Assembly: GCA_034509735.1 (NCBI GenBank)
Contig: JACGWO010000007.1
Coordinates: forward strand, 1,240,001 to 1,304,000
Source of the DNA: Sesamum alatum
Taxonomy: Eukaryota; Streptophyta; Magnoliopsida; Lamiales; Pedaliaceae
DNA: 64,000 bases
Direction: 5' to 3'
Shown: in pieces, positions 59,393 to 64,000 of the stretch
Numbering within the stretch: the first letter of the stretch is position 1
Layout of the letters: every line of letters starts with the position of its first letter
Program-made: the position numbers and the translations under genes
The notes under the pieces: model-generated
Told to the model about the DNA's origin: nothing
Seen by the model: only the letters and a program-made list of their open reading frames with translations
Databases searched by the model: none

Positions 59393-62300
59393 GCTTGTCA
59401 GGAGGACTGCCACCTTTATATCCTTCAGCAAAACAGGATGACAAGCTCTTGCGAACAAACTCGAAAAGAGCAGCATCAGATGTCAAGAAGCCTGCAGTGG
59501 GTTCAACTGCTTGTCCTCTGCGTAAGAAAAGGGCCACTCTTAAGGACATAACTAATATCACTAGTCAGAATGTTTCCACGAACTGCATTGCAAGCAGAGG
59601 TCAGGTAGGATTATTATTATCCTTTTCTAGAAAAGATGACATTAGTTCGCCTACTGCAGGGTTAAGCTTTATGTTTTTCCTTGTTCAAAAACTTACTGCT
59701 TATGGACATGGCTGGTTGTAGCATAGCAAACAGGGAATAAATGGCTTGTTACAGAAAGATGTAAAGATGACACCTGGTTGCTTTGCTAAGAGGTCTCAGA
59801 TACTAGGTGATACAAGAGGAAATGTAATGGAAGGAATTAACAAAATAAAGGTGCAGGAATTGCAAGAAAATGGTTCTGAAAAAAACTTGACAATTGGACC
59901 AACTGAATTTATCAGCGGAAAATTGTCGGCTTCAGAAGGCCAGATTCCTGCAAAGGCAAATTCCAGCAAGCACGTCTCACTACAAATTCGATGCAATAAA
60001 GGTCAGATTTTGTAATAAGCTTTTTCAAAAAACCAAAACATGTGAAATATTTTATTTACTGACCATGTAAGGAATTATGGCGTCATGTTTGTAACTGATT
60101 GATAAGTAAAATAGAGACATGTCTATATCTCTGAGGAATATTGTTTGTGAGTCCTTTTATCTGTTTCATCCAAAGAAATCACCTCCATGATTCAGGGATT
60201 TGACCAATGGTTTTCACACCTCAGGTTTGATATCACAATTATCATGTAGGACTTGTGCTTAGATTTCATTACCAGTAAGAAAGTTTCGAAGCTGTATCTT
60301 TTCAGGAGAACAGAATAAAGTAGCAAAATAGTTCATTTTTCAGAGTGATTTTGATAAAAACTAGAACAGAGGAAATATTGTATAATCCTTATTTACTTTT
60401 TACTGATGACCTTGGGTATAGATATTTCACTTCATCTTTTATGTTCACTTCTCAATGTAAACATGGTCATTGTTTATATCTTTTCCTTGATGCTACCTTT
60501 TCTGATTTTCATTTAAATGCTGGCATAGCAATGAAAAGAGAAGATGTCATAGTTGATCTGATCTATCTGCTACTTACAAATGTTATGAACACATCAACCA
60601 TGTAAAAAAGTTGGTCGAATGTGAATTTCATTCAAATGAATTTGCTCTTTCCAAGCTGAAATATTTATTTGTCATAGCCGTAGCATGGAACTTTTTAATC
60701 TTTTACATTGACTCAAGGATATCATGAATAAAATGTTCTATTGGCCAACCATGCAGAAGATGAAGTGCACTGCAAGAAAGAGGAAAACTTGGATGCTAGG
60801 GGTGTAATTGATATAGATTCAAAACACGAGGATCCACAGATGTGTAGCCTGTATGCAGCTGATATATATTCTAATCTGTACGTAACACAGGTTCGTAGAG
60901 CTGCCACAACTTGATCTAGTGCCTAAATCTTTATGCTTATAATTTGATGCTATAGTCTGACATTTGAGCATCTTGTCACATAGTTTTTCCAGAAGACTTG
61001 TATGTGTTTTGCTTTCACATAATTTTTTCAGCAGACTTGAGTGTTTTTGCTTTAATCCATTTCACAATCCATAGAAGGTATATAATGTATCACACTCTAA
61101 AACCAATGTACCTGTTGGTTTTTTAGAAATTTAAATTTCACAGTGGACGGCAGCACACCACCATCCCATGTTTTCTGAATTACAAGAAACTTTAGTTCTC
61201 CACATAAACTCTTTCTTTTGTTCATATTAACTCAGCTTGCCCGGAGGCCTTTGGTTGATTATATGGAAAAGATCCAGCCAGACATCACTCAGGGTATGCG
61301 GGCTATTCTGATTGATTGGCTTGTTGAGGTTAGTTTACTCGATGAATATTGTCAGAACTCTTCCTCAATCACACTTTTTCTTTTTCCAACGTCATCATTG
61401 CTGCTCCAAGCTTTTCTAATATCTAGTTGACTTTCATGTCCCATTTCACTTTATGTTGCTAGTGATGTTTGGGAATTCGAATATAAACTAAAACCGTTTT
61501 TTTGTTTTTGCTCTTTTTGTCATCAATAGACTGTCCATCCCTAGTTCGTCAGTTCCCTGGGTTCTTCTCTTTCAGCATTTTTTCTCTTCCTTGATCTCTA
61601 GTGGTTTAATCTCACTTCACTTTTTATGTGGTTTAATGTGCATTGGATCCATTTTCAGGTTTCTGATGAATATAGGCTGGTCCCTGATACACTCTACCTG
61701 ACTGTAAATCTTATAGACAGATTCCTATCTGAGAATTACATTGAGAAGCAAAAGTTGCAACTTCTTGGGGTAACCTGCATGCTAATTGCTTCGTAAGTTC
61801 TTCCTAAGTTATAGAAGTAAACAAGTACATGTTATTTTTCCAAGTTCTGTTTGTTTCATGTAATTATTTTGTTATCCTATAAAGTGATCACAGAAATCAA
61901 GGATTTCGAGGTACCAATAACTATCTCTTTATTTTTCAGCAATTTGTTTTACTTATTGATCATAGATTTTCTAAGAAGGCACATTAGTAGAGAAACTTGT
62001 CAACATTGCATGGGAAGTTAATTGCAGCTTCTAATTTCACGATCTTAAATGTGAATGTCTTGGTAGTTCTTTTCTGGCTGAATGGCTTGTCTTATTTGTA
62101 ATCTGCTGGTTCATGCTTTGAAGGAAATATGAAGAAATTTGCGCACCTCGTGTAGAAGAATTTTGCTTTATCACCGACAATACCTACACAAAAGACGAGG
62201 TACGACCTTGTTTCTTTGAATAACCATTTCTGTTATGCATCTGATTTAACATCAACAGGAGAATCTCTAGACCGAGCCAGTTATTCTTTATATTTTGAGA

Positions 62301-63314
62301 CATATTTAGATTCACTAGTGTTCTTAGGCAGGATAATTTTGAGTTGTACATACAGAACTGATTATTGAGTTCACATGTTAGGTAGTGAAAATGGAAAGTC
62401 GTGTTTTGAACTTTTTGGGCTTTCAATTGTCCGTTCCCACCACAAAGAAATTTCTCAGGTACCTCTATACCCATGGTCTGCAATCTATATCTTCTCTCAA
62501 TGCTGTCTTAATTACTAAATTCACCTTCCCTTAATTTTTACTGTTCGTAGGAGGTTCATTCAAGCTGCACAACTTTCTTATGAGGTATATGAAATAATGT
62601 TTGCACATGTCTGTTCTCTGATGAAGAAGCTGTTTTCACTAGATCAATTGTTCCCATTTCCAGGTCCCTTCTGTTGAGCTGGAACTCTTGGCTAATTATT
62701 TAGCAGAATTAACTCTAATTGAGTACGGCTTCCTCAAGTTCCTACCATCACTAATTGCTGCTTCGGCTATATTTCTAGCCAGATGGACACTTAATCAGTC
62801 AGACCATCCATGGGTTGGCTTTCTTTTCCATCATCATCCCGTTGATCTTCTCTTTAAACTCACCTGTATAAATAATAAGTTACATTTTGCAGAATCCAAC
62901 TCTGGAGCGCTATACAAGATACAAAACATCAGAACTGGAAAACACCGTTCTGGAATTGCAAGACTTACAATCGAACACCACCGGATGTATGCTTAATGCC
63001 ATCCGCGAAAAATATAAGCAATCTAAGGTTCGAGACATCTTCCACCCTCTACCTCGCAACTTTTCACAATTTATGGACACCGGCAATTACATAGATACAA
63101 ACAAAAGCCAACGAAAGAAGCTTGCTCAAAATTTGTTGATATGGTGTTCAAGAAACAATGATCATAATCAAAATCAGACAGTAACATGAGCATTATAAGC
63201 TAATCATAGTATCGTGCACTGACATTGTTTCTTGATGTTGTTTTGTGTCAACAGTTCAAGTGCGTTTCAACTCTGCGTCCATCAAAACCCGCTCAATCCC
63301 TTTTCTCAGCGTAA
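59317..63314 (+). CDS. CYCA2: A2-type cyclin, copy 2
   Basis: Eleven coding exons, every one the same length as in copy 1: 59317-59604, 59755-60001, 60757-60890, 61236-61328, 61659-61792, 62124-62199, 62382-62458, 62551-62584, 62664-62813, 62893-63027, 63255-63314; 475 aa. The destruction box RATLKDITN, the [12 protein letters not shown] signature and the [14 protein letters not shown] stretch are unchanged. All splice sites are GT-AG. Substitutions are few and mostly conservative (for example N2D, L to I in VNLIDRF, F to I in FCFITDN), and introns differ more than exons by eye, which suggests that both copies have been kept under selection. This copy and copy 1 are about 31.1 kb apart in the same orientation. 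Confidence 0.95.
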
Positions 63315-63800
63315 CATATTCTCTTACGTACGTCTACAGCTGACCTGATTCTACTGTGAAGGCAAACTGATGATAACCAGACGCTAGCGAACGCGTCCTC
63401 ATTCTTTATTTATTCATCTTGCAACCCCTCACCATTGTTGTACTGCTGCTGTAACCTGTCGTGGGGCTTCCAGTCTGTTTTTGTAATGGAAAGATGTTAA
63501 GGCAGCAATTCATATAAGCTTATTATTTAGAGAAATGGGAACACATCTTTTTAGTCCATTTATGCGGGGAATTATTTGACAGCAGCTAACTGCTTGCTGG
63601 CTGCGACTGGGAGGTCTACCCATTTAGATCTCTATCTGTATTGAACTCGACACTGAATCAATGAAATAACTGATATTTTAACATTTGATTCTTGTCTCTA
63701 CACACGTCAAATACCTTAGAGAACACATGTTATGTAATTGAGTATATACCATTAACGAAATAACGAGCACTTTGAATATGTAAGATGTGCAGTGATGTAT
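63315..63800. other. CYCA2 copy 2 3-prime UTR and flank
   Basis: It aligns with 32222-32775 with small indels; no separate gene. Confidence 0.6.
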
Positions 63801-64000
63801 GTGTTATAATCTTGGCTGGGAAAGAACGAAGTAGCAGGAGCCGTCCGATCTTCTAACATCTCAGCCGTCGGATCAAGAGGTTCTCTAGCACTCAGGAGCG
63901 ACATCATTTTGGGCAGATTGGAGGCAATTAACTTAACCCAAGCGACGTCGTTTTGAAGGCGGGGTTCATCACAACCAAGGGCCCAGATTAATCTACATCA
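63801..64000. mobile_element. Possible LTR start, cut by window end
   Basis: Homology to the other cyclin flank stops sharply at 63800, and the new sequence starts TGTTATAATCTTGGC. It is GC-richer than its surroundings and contains gacgtcgttttgaagg, a word type common in plant LTRs. The right end is outside the window. Confidence 0.3.

Overview
This window is nuclear DNA of a flowering plant, most likely a eudicot. It is AT-rich, its genes are intron-rich, the proteins are plant types (LEUNIG corepressor, A2-type cyclin, chloroplast NDH subunit PNSB3), and the space between genes is packed with MITEs, Helitron-like elements and retroelement fragments. I could not fix the species. Exon borders were set by hand from reading frame and splice consensus.

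Layout: (1) 1-362, the last exons of a small unrecognised gene (+). (2) 825-1960, inverted (-) relics of an A2 cyclin last exon and a GRF zinc-finger gene. (3) 5287-8853, LEUNIG-like copy A (+), frameshifted in an A-run and carrying a 779-bp MULE-type palindrome in its last intron. (4) 11703-15999, an intact 13-exon CCT7 chaperonin gene (-). (5) 18081-20090, an intact PNSB3 gene (+). (6) 20.9-26.4 kb, transposons. (7) 28197-32221, intact CYCA2 copy 1 (+). (8) 32.9-36.9 kb, debris: a broken copy of the small gene, a LEUNIG 5-prime remnant, retroelement pieces and a CCT7 fragment. (9) 37148-40027, LEUNIG-like copy B (-), frame open but two splice sites lost. (10) 43.3-44.1 kb, a decayed third LUFS-domain gene with an intact LisH exon. 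(11) 48978-49412, a GRF zinc-finger/transmembrane gene (+). (12) 49.7-51.5 kb, LINE and Ty3/gypsy relics. (13) 51484-52041, truncated PNSB3 pseudogene (+). (14) 59317-63314, intact CYCA2 copy 2 (+). The window ends in a possible LTR.

The dominant theme is a mosaic segmental duplication. CYCA2 and PNSB3 are duplicated in direct orientation about 31-33 kb apart. LEUNIG, the CCT7 tail, the GRF gene and noncoding blocks are duplicated in inverted orientation. Because the copies align outside genes, several transposon insertions can be read directly against empty sites, with 9-10 bp target duplications.

The genes do not form a pathway. They serve separate housekeeping or developmental roles: protein folding, cell cycle, chloroplast electron flow and transcriptional corepression. 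The most interesting biology is the fate of the duplicates: complementary lesions in the two LEUNIG-like copies, and one base change that turns a terminating upstream ORF of CYCA2 into one that overlaps the start codon in copy 2.
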